A stretch of 64,000 nucleotides of DNA from Natrarchaeobius chitinivorans (GCF_003841505.1 NZ_REGA01000011.1:62001-126000), one strand, 5' to 3'; positions 9,226 through 17,840 are shown, numbered from the stretch's first letter. The notes: generated from the letters alone by a model not told the origin. A program made the numbers and translations.

Positions 9226-9981
9226 CTACCGTTCGTCGAGAACGACCGGGACGCCGCGGCTCGCGACGTCTCCCGCGAACGCTTTCGAGTCGGCCTCGAG
9301 ATCGGGGAACGTGTTGTAGTGGATCGGGAGGACGAGGTCGGGCTCGAGGCGCTCGGCGAGGTCCGCGGCCCCGTGGCGATCCATCGTGAAGTTCGACGCG
9401 ATCGAGGGCAGGAACAGCGACACCTCGAGGTCGGCGTGTTCCTCGAGGACGTCCGAGTCGCCGGTCCAGAAGCAGGGAACGCCGTCGACGGTCAGAACGA
9501 AGCCACAGCCGAACCCCTCCGGATGGATCGGTTCGCCGCCCGGTGCGTTCGGCCCGTCGGGGTGGTTGTAGGCGGGGACTGCGCTGACCGTCACGCCGTC
9601 GATCGTCATCTCGTCACCCTCTCCGATCCGCTGAACGTCGTACGGGAGCGACTCTGGTTCGACGACGTCCCTGCCGTTTGCCCCGATGCGATCGGCGGAG
9701 ACGGCCTCGTAGACGACGACCGTCGCGTCCTCGCTGGCGACCCGCTCGATACCGTCGTCGTCGTAGTGGTGGTCGTGCGTGACGACCACGATGTCGCCAT
9801 CCCGGGCCTCGTAGGCTTCGCCGCTCGGATGCGGTGCGTCGCCGTACTGTCGAGACCACGTCCCCTCGAGAGTGCCGTAGCGGCCCGGATCGGTGTAGAC
9901 GACGGTGCCGTCCGGCGCTTGGATGCGCGTCGTCGCGTAGCCGAGCCAGGACACCTCGAGGCCCTCGTGTTCGATCGACAT
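9226..9981 (-). CDS. Metallo-beta-lactamase-fold hydrolase, UlaG-like
   Basis: The 251-residue protein shows a metallo-hydrolase layout: a VSWLGYATTRIQ strand, THDHHYDDDG as the HxHxxD metal motif, VSAVPAYN, WTGDSD as the third metal ligand region, and LPIHYNTF near the end. This matches MBL-fold proteins of the UlaG/YtnP kind, usually annotated as L-ascorbate-6-phosphate lactonase-like. The true substrate is unknown. A TATA-like run at 10,005-10,014 lies about 27 bases before the ATG at 9979-9981, which suggests a leaderless transcript. Confidence 0.85.
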   Translation of the reverse strand: MSIEHEGLEVSWLGYATTRIQAPDGTVVYTDPGRYGTLEGTWSRQYGDAPHPSGEAYEARDGDIVVVTHDHHYDDDGIERVASEDATVVVYEAVSADRIGANGRDVVEPESLPYDVQRIGEGDEMTIDGVTVSAVPAYNHPDGPNAPGGEPIHPEGFGCGFVLTVDGVPCFWTGDSDVLEEHADLEVSLFLPSIASNFTMDRHGAADLAERLEPDLVLPIHYNTFPDLEADSKAFAGDVASRGVPVVLDER

Positions 9982-10116
9982 GCGCACTGAAACGGCGGCA
10001 AACGGTAAAAATACTCACAGTGCGAACTCGGTACGGAACGATCCGAGTCGCCGAGATGACGACTTGAGTGGCCGAGATGAAAAGACAGTTGCCCACCGAC
10101 GCCGAACACCGGACAA

Positions 10117-10968
10117 ATGCGAATCGCCGTTCCCAACAAGGGCCGCCTGCACGAGCCGACGATCGACCTTCTCGAGCGGGCGGGGCTCCACCTCGAGAAC
10201 GGTGCCGACCGAAAACTGTACGCCGACACCGTCGACCCGGACGTCTCCGTATTGTTCGCGCGTGCGGCCGACATTCCGGAGTACGTCGCCGACGGCGCGG
10301 CAGACCTCGGAATTACGGGCTACGACCAGGTCCGCGAGGCGCGCGCTGACACCGTTTCCGAGCTACTGGACCTCGAGTTCGGCCGCTGTCGACTCGTCCT
10401 CGCCGCGCCGGAAGACGGCGACATCGAGACGGTCGACGACCTGGCGGGCGCGACCGTCGCGACCGAGTTCCCGAACATCACCCGCGACTTCTTCGCCGAG
10501 ACGGGCGTCTCCCCCGACATCGTCGAGGTCTCGGGGGCGACGGAACTCACGCCACACGTCGAGATGGCCGACGCCATCGTCGACATCACGAGCACGGGGA
10601 CGACGCTAAAGATGAACCGGCTGGCCGTCGTCGACGAGGTGCTCTCGAGTTCCGTCCGGCTGTTCGGCCGCGAGGACGTCCTCGAAGAGCCGAAAGTCAG
10701 GGAGGTCCGGACCGCGCTCTCCTCGGTCATACAGGCCGAGGGAAAACGATACCTGATGATGAACGTCCCGGAAGATCGGCTCGAGGCGGTCCGAGACGTC
10801 ATCCCCGGCATGGGCGGGCCGACGGTGATGGACGTCGCCAACGGCGGCGGGAAAGTCGCCGTCCACGCCGTGGTCGACGAACGCGACGTCTTCGAGACGA
10901 TCACCGAGGTCAAAAAGGCTGGCGCGAGCGACATTTTAGTGACGGAGATCGAGCGTCTGGTCGAGTGA
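10117..10968 (+). CDS. hisG: ATP phosphoribosyltransferase, long form
   Basis: This enzyme catalyses the first step of histidine synthesis, joining ATP to PRPP. The 283-residue length and C-terminal ACT-like regulatory part (from about residue 205) mark the HisG-long type, which works without HisZ and is inhibited by histidine. The N-terminus [15 protein letters not shown] and the PRPP-binding loop DITSTGTT at residues 156-163 are diagnostic. The gene stands alone, with no other his genes nearby, as is common in haloarchaea. Confidence 0.95.
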   Translation: MRIAVPNKGRLHEPTIDLLERAGLHLENGADRKLYADTVDPDVSVLFARAADIPEYVADGAADLGITGYDQVREARADTVSELLDLEFGRCRLVLAAPEDGDIETVDDLAGATVATEFPNITRDFFAETGVSPDIVEVSGATELTPHVEMADAIVDITSTGTTLKMNRLAVVDEVLSSSVRLFGREDVLEEPKVREVRTALSSVIQAEGKRYLMMNVPEDRLEAVRDVIPGMGGPTVMDVANGGGKVAVHAVVDERDVFETITEVKKAGASDILVTEIERLVE

Positions 10969-10981
10969 TTCAACGACGAGA

Positions 10982-11027
10982 GGTGACGAACAACCAGGCG
11001 ACGAACGGTGACGAACAACCAGGCGAC
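10982..11027. repeat. Two 21-bp direct repeats after hisG
   Basis: The sequence ggtgacgaacaaccaggcga plus one C occurs at 10,982-11,002 and again at 11,007-11,027, identical and spaced by four bases. It lies between the converging hisG and ion-channel genes. Confidence 0.8.
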
Positions 11028-11071
11028 GGGAGTGGACGACCGCTTTTCGGGTAGGGACGATCAGACGGACG

Positions 11072-12088
11072 TTAGTTTTCCACTGGCGGCCAACTCCAGG
11101 CGTCAGCTCGGACGACCCCCAGCAGTCTTCGCCGTCGTTCCGATAGCTCCTCGAGTGCGGCTGTGAATTCCTCGTCGGAAACCGTGGGAACGCCGTCCTC
11201 GCGCAACCGATCGAGGTCGGGCTCGGGTGGGGTTTCGTCGGCGGGTTCGATGAACGCCGCATCGAGGGTGTCGAGGTAGCTTCCCACGCTCGAGCGGGTG
11301 TCCTCGATCAACACCGGGTCCGGCCCCTCGTCGTCCGGCACCCCGTGGCGATACACCGTCAGCGCCTCGTCCAGGATCGGAACGGCCATCGCTGAGGCGT
11401 CCGCGCCGTCCTCGCTGTGGTAGTAGTGCAGGATCGGATACGATCGGTGTTGCTCGGCGAGCAAGGAGAGCTGGGACGACAGCGACTCGAGGGGAAGCTC
11501 GAGGCCGCGAAACCCCTCGACTGCGTCGTCGCCGCGACCGGACCAGCCAGTGCCGACGAACGCCTCGCTGCGCTCGCCGAGTCCGGTCACGGTGCTCGCG
11601 AACGACCGCTTTTGCGAGACCGCGCTCAGGACGGACAGAACGTATGAGACGCCGAGGGTGACGAAGGCCATTCCGGTCGCGGTCGTGAACGAGCTGGCGA
11701 TCTCCCAGCGACCGCTGGTCGGCGTGTAGTCGCCGTTTCCGTTCGTGAACATCGTGTAGGCGACGTAGTAGAAGCGGCCGGTCCAGTCCGCCTGGTCGCC
11801 GGTGTGAGTGCTGACGAGTGCCGGCGAACCGCCCGCGAACAACAGCGTCCAGCCGAGCCAGAGGAGCGCGATCCACATCGCGAGCGTGAGCGCGAGGATC
11901 GAGGGTCCCGCGAGGCTGAGCACCCGCGAATCGTCCCCGCTCGCGCGTCGAAGACCGCGCCAGACGCCCGTCGACAGCCGACCGGAAAGCGGCCCCGATC
12001 CGCCGTCGACCCACAGCGTCGTCCAGAGGATGTCCACGATGACGATTCCGAGCAGGACCGTTCCAGCGACGAGAAACAACGGCTCCAT
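11072..12088 (-). CDS. Two-TM-type potassium channel family protein with atypical filter
   Basis: The 338-residue membrane protein has an N-terminal hydrophobic segment, a second near residues 65-85, then a pore region. The pore sequence TMFTNGNGDYTP occupies the place of the usual TVGYGD filter, followed by the last helix (MAFVTLGVSYVLSVLSAV). The remaining 180 residues are cytoplasmic and acidic. The layout fits the ion_trans_2 family. Because the filter has Asn where Val/Tyr normally stand, ion selectivity is uncertain. Confidence 0.75.
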   Translation of the reverse strand: MEPLFLVAGTVLLGIVIVDILWTTLWVDGGSGPLSGRLSTGVWRGLRRASGDDSRVLSLAGPSILALTLAMWIALLWLGWTLLFAGGSPALVSTHTGDQADWTGRFYYVAYTMFTNGNGDYTPTSGRWEIASSFTTATGMAFVTLGVSYVLSVLSAVSQKRSFASTVTGLGERSEAFVGTGWSGRGDDAVEGFRGLELPLESLSSQLSLLAEQHRSYPILHYYHSEDGADASAMAVPILDEALTVYRHGVPDDEGPDPVLIEDTRSSVGSYLDTLDAAFIEPADETPPEPDLDRLREDGVPTVSDEEFTAALEELSERRRRLLGVVRADAWSWPPVEN

Positions 12089-12204
12089 TTCCCACGACGT
12101 TCGGTCTCCAGCGCTGTCAACGGTTCCCCGGCGAATCGCAGCCCCTTCGAAGCACGCGACGGGAATCGGCGCGAGACGAGCGGGGTGGGCGGACGCAAAG
12201 CGCA

Positions 12205-12312
12205 GGCACTCGAGGGAAGTGTAGACGGGGAAACGGAGACGAGGGAAGTATAGGCGGGGAAACGGGGATGGGGGAAGCGCAGACGAGGGAAACGGAGACG
12301 AGGGAAGCGCAG
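12205..12312. repeat. Purine-rich imperfect tandem repeat
   Basis: Units like gacgagggaagtgtagac, gggaaacggagacgaggg and gggaagcgcagacgaggg repeat four to five times with an irregular period of about 25-28 bases. The block lies upstream of the ion-channel gene and downstream of tbp, with no coding look. Confidence 0.65.
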
Positions 12313-12354
12313 GTGCTCGAGAGCTGTTGTGACTGAGCGGAGAGATCGGAAACC

Positions 12355-12915
12355 TTACTCGAGCAGACCGAGGTCCTCGAGTCGGGAGACGATCTTGTCG
12401 ACGGCGTGTTCGGCGTCTTCGGGTTTCTTGCCGCCGGTGATAACGAGTTTACCCGAGCCGAAGAGCAAGGCGACGACTTCGGGTTCGTCGAGTCGGTAGA
12501 CGAGGCCGGGGAACTGCTCGGGTTCGTACTCGATGTTCTCGAGTCCCAGCCCGATCGCGATCGCGTTCAGGTTGAGGTTGCGGCCGAGGTCGGCCGAGGT
12601 GACGATGTTCTGGACGACGATCTCGGGGTCCTCGTTGACCTGGATCTGGAGTTCGCGAAGCTTATCGAAGACGATGCGCAGACTCTCGTGGACGTCGTCG
12701 GTGCTCTTCGCGCCGGTGCAGACGATCTTCCCGGAGCGGAAGATGAGTGCAGCGGATTTGGGGTTCTGGGTACGGTACACGAGGCCGGGGAACTGCTCGG
12801 GGTCGTAGTCAGCCCCCTCCAGGTCCATCGCGACGCTCTGGAGGTCGAGTTCCTGGCCGATGCCGGTCGACGCCACCACGTTTTCGATGTTGATGGTGTC
12901 CTTCGGGTCCGTCAT
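12355..12915 (-). CDS. tbp: TATA-box-binding protein
   Basis: The 186-residue general transcription factor binds TATA boxes and recruits TFB and RNA polymerase. The two TBP half-repeats are plain: NIENVVASTGIG with YDPEQFPGLVYR near the N-terminus, and VQNIVTSADLG with YEPEQFPGLVYR in the second half. Each is followed by an FRSGKIVCTGAK- or FGSGKLVITGGK-type strand. The promoter region carries tttataaacctt-like sequence. Haloarchaea often have several tbp genes, and nothing here says which paralogue this is. Confidence 0.95.
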   Translation of the reverse strand: MTDPKDTINIENVVASTGIGQELDLQSVAMDLEGADYDPEQFPGLVYRTQNPKSAALIFRSGKIVCTGAKSTDDVHESLRIVFDKLRELQIQVNEDPEIVVQNIVTSADLGRNLNLNAIAIGLGLENIEYEPEQFPGLVYRLDEPEVVALLFGSGKLVITGGKKPEDAEHAVDKIVSRLEDLGLLE

Positions 12916-12972
12916 AAGTCGCTTAAAAAGACGTATTTAAGGTTTATAAAGGTTAGTACCGCCACCTGATAT

Positions 12973-12992
12973 GTCCGGTATAATTCGGACAA
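12973..12992. promoter_or_regulatory. Inverted repeat around a TATA-like box between tbp and trmG10
   Basis: TGTCCG and CGGACA flank the AT-rich centre gtataatt. The position lies between the divergent tbp and trmG10 genes, about 60 bases before the tbp start and 155 before trmG10. It could be an operator overlapping a promoter. The arms are only six bases, so chance cannot be excluded. Confidence 0.35.
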
Positions 12993-13146
12993 CGGGTTCT
13001 CCGGCGCTCTATCGACCGTTGGGGTCCGGGCCGATCGATACCGATACTCGGTTGCCGGTCAGGTTTCGTCCCCTCGGGAGACCGAATCGCTCGAGGATCG
13101 TCCCTCGAGTGACGCCGTCGATCGACGGGAGACAAGCGGTAGGCTC

Positions 13147-14235
13147 ATGGCCGGTCCCGAACGACGGACGAACGTGTACCTCCTCGAGTTCGCCGGCGAG
13201 GACGACGCGTTCGCATCTCGCGAGGCGGAAAGCGCCGCGTCCGACGTGCGCGCGATCGCCCCTGGACTCGCCGTCGCACACGCAATCTCCACAGAGCGGG
13301 TTCGCGGACTGGCGTTCACCCGTCGCGCGAGCGACCTCGTGGGCCGAACCGACGCGGACGTCGAGAGCGCCCGCGCGCTGCTCGAGGCCGCACCGATCGA
13401 CCGGGATCGAGACGGTACGGTTGCGGTCCGTGCGACGGACGTCCACGGATCGAGCGGCGTCGACACTGCCCGCGCCGAACGCCGCCTCGGTCAGGTGCTC
13501 GTCGATCGCGGCTTCTCGGTCGACCTCGAGGAACCGGATCACCTCCTGCGAGCGGTGTTTTCCGAAGGGGAGCCGGGCCAGACGAGCATCGAAGACGACG
13601 CGGACGAAACGGAGACGGTCTCCGTCTGTGCACTCGGCTGGCTCGAGGTCGAGAGCGTCCGCGATTTCGGCGACCGTGCGCCGACGGACAAGCCGTTCTT
13701 TCAGCCGGGGAGTATGGATCCACTGCTCGCACGCGCCGTCGCGAACGTGGCGGGCGCGCGACCAGGATCGACGATACTGGACCCGATGTGTGGCACCGGC
13801 GGCGTCCTCGTCGAGGCCGGCCTCGTCGGTGCGGACGTGATCGGCACCGACGCTCAGCGGAAGATGGTCGGTGGCGCGCGCGAGAATCTGGATCACTTCC
13901 TCGAGCCGCACGGACCATCTCCGGTGGGCACAGATCGCGGCACGTGGCACGTCGCGCGCGCCGACGCCACGCGGCTCCCGCTCGCAAACGGGGCGGTCGA
14001 CGGCGTCGTCTTCGACGCACCCTACGGTCGCCAGTCGAAAATCGCGACGCACCGCCTCGAGGATCTCGTCTCGGGCGCGCTCGCGGAGGCCCGGCGGGTC
14101 GCCCCGCGTGCGGTCGTCGTCGCCGACCGATCGTGGGCAAGCGAAGCGCACGAGGCGGGCTGGACGCTCGAGAAAACCTTCCACCGGCAGGTTCATCGAT
14201 CGCTGATCCGTTACGTGCACGTCCTGTCAGAATGA
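13147..14235 (+). CDS. trmG10: tRNA (guanine-10-N2) dimethyltransferase
   Basis: The 362-residue enzyme modifies G10 of tRNA with methyl groups from S-adenosylmethionine. The N-terminal half fits a THUMP RNA-binding domain. The C-terminal Rossmann methyltransferase domain carries the SAM motif DPMCGTGG starting at Asp212, and the catalytic loop reads DAPYG at 290-294 where most homologues have DPPYG. KPFFQPGSMDP before the SAM motif is also characteristic. It is divergent from tbp. The following repeat copy C separates it from a converging thioesterase gene. Confidence 0.88.
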   Translation: MAGPERRTNVYLLEFAGEDDAFASREAESAASDVRAIAPGLAVAHAISTERVRGLAFTRRASDLVGRTDADVESARALLEAAPIDRDRDGTVAVRATDVHGSSGVDTARAERRLGQVLVDRGFSVDLEEPDHLLRAVFSEGEPGQTSIEDDADETETVSVCALGWLEVESVRDFGDRAPTDKPFFQPGSMDPLLARAVANVAGARPGSTILDPMCGTGGVLVEAGLVGADVIGTDAQRKMVGGARENLDHFLEPHGPSPVGTDRGTWHVARADATRLPLANGAVDGVVFDAPYGRQSKIATHRLEDLVSGALAEARRVAPRAVVVADRSWASEAHEAGWTLEKTFHRQVHRSLIRYVHVLSE

Positions 14236-14267
14236 GCGGAGTCGGTCGCGGTCGCCGCATCTCGGTT

Positions 14268-14351
14268 CCATACGGATTGTTGTACCTGTGTACCAGAGAC
14301 CGCGGGACTGCATCCGGTCGCTCCGCTAACGACGTACAGTAAACCGTCTCA
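14268..14351 (+). repeat. Family 1 palindrome, copy C
   Basis: The copy runs from CATACGGATTGTTGTACCTG to GTACAGTAAACCGTCTCA. The core arms are more mismatched than in copies A and B. It lies between converging trmG10 and thioesterase genes. The stop of the thioesterase gene (14,353-14,355) begins one base past the right terminus. Confidence 0.8.
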
Positions 14352-14352
14352 G

Positions 14353-14790
14353 TTAGAATCCGTTCTCGAGCGCGCGCTCTCGGAGTCGCCGGCCCTCCTC
14401 GCTGTCGACTGCGAGGTCGGGAACAGAACGCGGTTTTCCGTCCTCGTCGATCGCAACGAAGGTGAACGAGGACTCGGTCGTCTTTTCGGTTTCGCCGGTT
14501 CGGGGTTCCTCGCGCCACGCCCGAAGCGCGACGTCGACGCTCGTTCGGCCCGCGTCGTAGACGTAGGCCTCGACGAGGGCCGTATCGCCGATTCCGATCG
14601 GACGTTCGAAATCGAGTTCGTTCACCCGGGCAGTCACACAGGTCTCACCCGCAAAACGCATCGCAGACATGGCGCTGACCTCGTCGAGCCACTTCATGAG
14701 GTTCCCGCCGTGAAGCGTATTGTTGTTGTTCGCGTGGTTCGGCTGGACGCGAAACCGGTTCCGGATGTGCGTCTCGAGGACGGTCGGCAT
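14353..14790 (-). CDS. Acyl-CoA thioesterase, hotdog fold
   Basis: The 145-residue product matches the YciA/BFIT-type hotdog thioesterases: NNNNTLHGGNLMKWLDEVSA holds the catalytic region and the conserved Asp/Glu, and a second strand reads ARVNELDFERPIGIGDTALVEA. It hydrolyses acyl-CoA thioesters in the cytoplasm. An upstream ATG at 14,814 exists, but a ttctttatg box lies about 25 bases before ATG 14,790, favouring the shorter leaderless form MPTVLETH. Confidence 0.85.
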   Translation of the reverse strand: MPTVLETHIRNRFRVQPNHANNNNTLHGGNLMKWLDEVSAMSAMRFAGETCVTARVNELDFERPIGIGDTALVEAYVYDAGRTSVDVALRAWREEPRTGETEKTTESSFTFVAIDEDGKPRSVPDLAVDSEEGRRLRERALENGF

Positions 14791-14822
14791 ACGAACGCGT
14801 TCGCTCGAGAGCATAAAGAAAA

Positions 14823-14860
14823 CACCCGCTCGTTCCGGGACTCACCCGCTCGTTCCGGGA
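14823..14860. repeat. Two 18-bp direct repeats
   Basis: cacccgctcgttccggga occurs at 14,823-14,840 and 14,843-14,860, separated by two bases, upstream of the thioesterase gene. Confidence 0.8.
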
Positions 14861-14918
14861 ATTCGATTACCGGCTTTCCCGCGTCCGCCTCGAGGGCGAA
14901 AGCGACGCATTTTCACCA

Positions 14919-15407
14919 TCACGTCCCCAGCTCTCGGAGTTTCTTCTGGACTCGCGCGTAGACCGTTGGGTGGAGGTTCATTCTTCCGTCCACGAGATCG
15001 TACAGGATATCAGTTGCTTCGTTCGCTGTCACGTCCTCGTCTTTCGTACACCGAAGTAACAGCGTCGTCACCCACCAGCATTCGACACCGTGACTTCGGG
15101 CGACCTCGATCAGTCCTTTGTCGTTAGCAACGAGTAATTCTTCGCCAGCCTCTGCCAGCAGAATTACCGACGCGTCGGCCACTGCGATTCCCTCCATCGA
15201 CGCAACCTCGTCGGCTTCGGCTGGTGTTTCGTGAATCGCCACGTCCTCCAGAAACTCGTCGAGTACTGCAGTACCTCGTTTGCCCTCAGTGAGGACTTCC
15301 TCCCTGACCTCCACTGTTGTTCGGATGTCGTCGAATGCGGTCGTGAGGAGATCGAGCCGCCCGATCCACGCGAGCGGAATTAGCGCGGAGGAATCGACGA
15401 CGACCAT
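14919..15407 (-). CDS. PIN-domain toxin-like nuclease
   Basis: The 162-residue product shows the PIN fold acidic residues: MVVVDSSALI at the start, a central VADASVILLAEA, and LLVANDKGLIEVA, which supply the Asp quartet for metal-dependent RNA cleavage. Its ATG overlaps the stop of the upstream gene (TGATG). Together with the ribbon-helix-helix gene before it, this forms a VapBC-like type II toxin-antitoxin pair. RNA target is unknown. Confidence 0.82.
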   Translation of the reverse strand: MVVVDSSALIPLAWIGRLDLLTTAFDDIRTTVEVREEVLTEGKRGTAVLDEFLEDVAIHETPAEADEVASMEGIAVADASVILLAEAGEELLVANDKGLIEVARSHGVECWWVTTLLLRCTKDEDVTANEATDILYDLVDGRMNLHPTVYARVQKKLRELGT

Positions 15408-15700
15408 CAGATGCGTTCGAGGTCGCGTTCGAGGTCGTCAGTCGTGTACCCTACGTCGATCCCTTCTTCCGAGGCGAGAGTTAACATCTCGACGTACGAG
15501 ACGTCCGCAAGCTCCGCCGCTTTTCGCAGCGTAACGCTGTGGTCCCGAAGCTGCTCGAGTGCTCGTTCCGTGCGCCAGTCGTCGAGTCCCTGGCGGATGA
15601 GACGACGAAGTACCTCCGACCGGTCGGCACTCATTTCCTCCTCTATCTCGGCGAGTGCCGCTTCATCGTCCTCCGGGAGGCGCGTAGTGACCGTCTTCAT
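15407..15700 (-). CDS. Ribbon-helix-helix / UPF0175 antitoxin
   Basis: The 97-residue protein has an N-terminal ribbon-helix-helix part (MKTVTTRLPEDDEAALAEIE, then SEVLRRLIRQGL) and a C-terminal UPF0175-like block (LRKAAELADVSYVEMLTLAS). Such proteins bind their own operator and neutralise the partner toxin. It is the first gene of the pair with the PIN nuclease and is translationally coupled to it. The palindromic run gtaacgtagtctatcgtaac upstream could be its operator. Confidence 0.8.
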   Translation of the reverse strand: MKTVTTRLPEDDEAALAEIEEEMSADRSEVLRRLIRQGLDDWRTERALEQLRDHSVTLRKAAELADVSYVEMLTLASEEGIDVGYTTDDLERDLERI

Positions 15701-16213
15701 CGTTACGATAGACTACGTTACGATACGCTATAGATGTAACGGGTGACTGTACTCGACACTGGTGGCGCGTCGCCGTTTGCTTTTGCAAGACTGCTGGCGA
15801 CCGATCGAGACGATGGAGCAGACCGGACTCCCCTCGAGGGCGCTTCCCAGAGTGGCTTTCCAGACGGCACCTATCCGACGGGCCTTTCTGAGTCGACCGT
15901 CTCACGGACACTATGAACACGAATTCGTCGGTGACGTCTGGCCGACCTATCTCAGTAACCTCGGTGAGGGACACGTGACACGAAAAGACCACTACTACAA
16001 CTACTCCTCCCGGCCTGTTTGACCTACTAATTCGTAGCCGTCCGCTCCCACTCGTCGAACGCGTTCGTTCAGTCGTTAATAGCGGCTGAGGCTCGATGGC
16101 GGAGGTAAAACGGAATCGGAACGTGATGGCGTAGATGAGGGCAAACGATCGGAATCGGACAATATATTTTGGCCAAAAAAAGAAATATGTGTGTTAGGCC
16201 CGTTGCAACGAGT
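15701..16213. other. Intergenic region holding a decayed copy of the rlmE 5' end
   Basis: About 510 bases lie between the toxin-antitoxin promoter and the winged-helix gene. Bases 15,976-16,001 repeat the first 26 bases after the rlmE start (17,842-17,867) without a mismatch. Roughly 100 bases before each also align loosely, for example tatgaacacgaattcgtcgg against tatgaacgcgatttcgtcgg. A 57-codon frame at 15,743-15,916 could be a remnant but is not convincing. The TATA-like run at 16,161-16,170 probably serves the next gene. Confidence 0.7.
15976..16001 (+). repeat. Left 26-bp direct repeat (copy of rlmE start)
   Basis: These 26 bases are identical to 17,842-17,867 inside rlmE. After the match the sequence departs from rlmE, and translation here reaches a stop soon after. 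The two copies bracket 1.84 kb of accessory genes, like the footprint of a recombination event at the 5' end of rlmE. Confidence 0.85.
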
Positions 16214-16732
16214 ATGACGGACGATGACCGACGCGACGGCCCGCCCCCATTCGATAGACCGTTCGAAGACGAAGACACGAAGCAGCGCGTGTACGGCGCA
16301 GTGCTGCACACCCGAGAGCCAATGACGGCTGCCGAGATCGCCGACCGGGCGGACTGTTCGGAGGAGTCGTCGCGGACACACCTGTCCTTCTACGCCGACC
16401 TCGGCATCGTCATTCGGCACGAGGGCCGGCCAGTCAGGTACGAGCGCAACGACGACTACTTCGAGTGGCGGCGGGTGAACGAACTGGCGCGGGAGCACAC
16501 CGTCGACGAGTTACAGACCCGCGTATCGGAGCTGACCGACCGGATCGAGGAGTATCGCGACGAGTATGACGCCGATTCGCCCGCCAAAGTCGATGTCCTC
16601 GAGTTCGACGCGGAGCGCGTCGACGACGTGTACGTGGAACTCGGTGATTGGGCCACCGTTATCGAAGAGCGTCGGCTTCACGAACGCGCTCGGAGGAAAG
16701 CCGCTGGCTCGACGGCTCCGTCGCACAGTTGA
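16214..16732 (+). CDS. Winged-helix DUF7342-like regulator
   Basis: The 172-residue product has an N-terminal winged helix (KQRVYGAVLHTREPMTAAEI, then CSEESSRTHLSFYADLGIV). A coiled-coil segment follows (VDELQTRVSELTDRIEEYRD). I associate this layout with the haloarchaeal DUF7342 regulators, from memory. The ATG at 16,214 is preferred over one 45 bases upstream because the upstream stretch contains the TATA-like box. One base separates its stop from the next start, so it likely acts with a TumE-like protein as antitoxin. Confidence 0.65.
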   Translation: MTDDDRRDGPPPFDRPFEDEDTKQRVYGAVLHTREPMTAAEIADRADCSEESSRTHLSFYADLGIVIRHEGRPVRYERNDDYFEWRRVNELAREHTVDELQTRVSELTDRIEEYRDEYDADSPAKVDVLEFDAERVDDVYVELGDWATVIEERRLHERARRKAAGSTAPSHS

Positions 16733-16733
16733 C

Positions 16734-17165
16734 ATGGTGCCGGCAAACGACGGTGCGAGCCCTGCGCCGATAGACCGGTCAGTGTTGGAGCGCATGCAGT
16801 CACGATTCGTCGGGCGCCGCATGTTCGAGTCGGCGGAGATCGTCACGGAGGGGAACCTGCACCTCCGTGTCGAAGTGTCCGGGGACTACTACCCCAGTGA
16901 GGTGTCCGTTCGCTTCGAGATTCGCTGGTATCGAAACGACGACTTCAACGCCCACTATCAAGAGGAACGGCGGGACGGTGCGTGGAAGTGTCGATGGGAT
17001 CGGCATCCGAACGCGCACAACTCGCGGGATCACTTCCATCCGCCGCCGGCCGCTGGTCGCACCGACGCGGAGGACGCCCAGTGGCCGAACGATCACCGCG
17101 ACGTGACCCGTCTCATCCTCGATCGCATCGAGGAGCGCATCGAGACGCTGTGGGAACGACAGTAG
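16734..17165 (+). CDS. TumE/DUF6516-like putative toxin
   Basis: The 143-residue product contains the run CRWDRHPNAHNSRDHFHPPP. Its RWD-x-Pro-H spacing and His cluster resemble the TumE (DUF6516) toxin family. The preceding strands (YPSEVSVRFEIRWYRNDDF) fit that small beta-rich fold. It is coupled to the winged-helix gene before it, the usual order antitoxin then toxin. The assignment rests on motif likeness, and an unrelated haloarchaeal family is possible. Confidence 0.5.
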   Translation: MVPANDGASPAPIDRSVLERMQSRFVGRRMFESAEIVTEGNLHLRVEVSGDYYPSEVSVRFEIRWYRNDDFNAHYQEERRDGAWKCRWDRHPNAHNSRDHFHPPPAAGRTDAEDAQWPNDHRDVTRLILDRIEERIETLWERQ

Positions 17166-17377
17166 GCGAAGGCGTCACCGGCGACGATCAGAGCGGTGGT
17201 GGGCAGTTCCGATTCTTCGTCAGTCGTAGCGTGCACTACTCCGGATGACACGTAGCCAGCGGAAACCCACCTCTCAGGGGAGGGTGCAAGCGACAACACG
17301 GCTCACGACTGGAGCACTCACAGTCGCGGTAGCCACACGAGAAGCGGACGAACCGGACTTCCTGAGTTTGTTGCATA

Positions 17378-17717
17378 AAGCGCATCGAAGCGGCCGGTCG
17401 GACCGACGTTCAAGCGTCTCGAACGGCGCGGGCTGGTCGCACACCGCGGACGCTACTGGGAGATCGCCGACGCCGAACACGCGACCACCTCTGCCGGATT
17501 ACTCGGCACTGCGACGGCCGACGAAATCGTCGTAGACGACTCTCACAGGAAAGAAGGGTACGGTACGAGACTTGTCAAGTTCGTCGAGGAGTGGGCGAAA
17601 GAGAACGATTGCGAGTACGTTGCGCTCGCGTCACCGCTGGCGAAAGACGATGTCCATCAATTCTACGAGGACAGCGACTACGAAAAGTGGGGGTACGTTA
17701 TCGAGAAACAGCTTTGA
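17378..17717 (+). pseudogene. Remnant: winged-helix C-terminus joined to GNAT C-terminus
   Basis: From just after a TAA at 17,375-17,377 one frame stays open to TGA 17,715-17,717, but no start codon of a complete gene exists. The first part (FKRLERRGLVAHRGRYWEIA) looks like the end of a winged-helix antitoxin. The second (RKEGYGTRLVKFVEEWAKEN, then FYEDSDYEKWGYVIEKQL) is the acetyl-CoA-binding C-terminal half of a GNAT acetyltransferase. This looks like an in-frame junction of two truncated genes. Confidence 0.65.
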
Positions 17718-17840
17718 TCTCCGAACAGTCAACGTTGTATCCGACGTGCCTTTCCGCTTCGACCGTGTCACAGTAAATATGAACGCGATTTCGTCGGCAA
17801 CACGCAATCGAAACGTATCATCAAATTTGGAGAGGTATCC

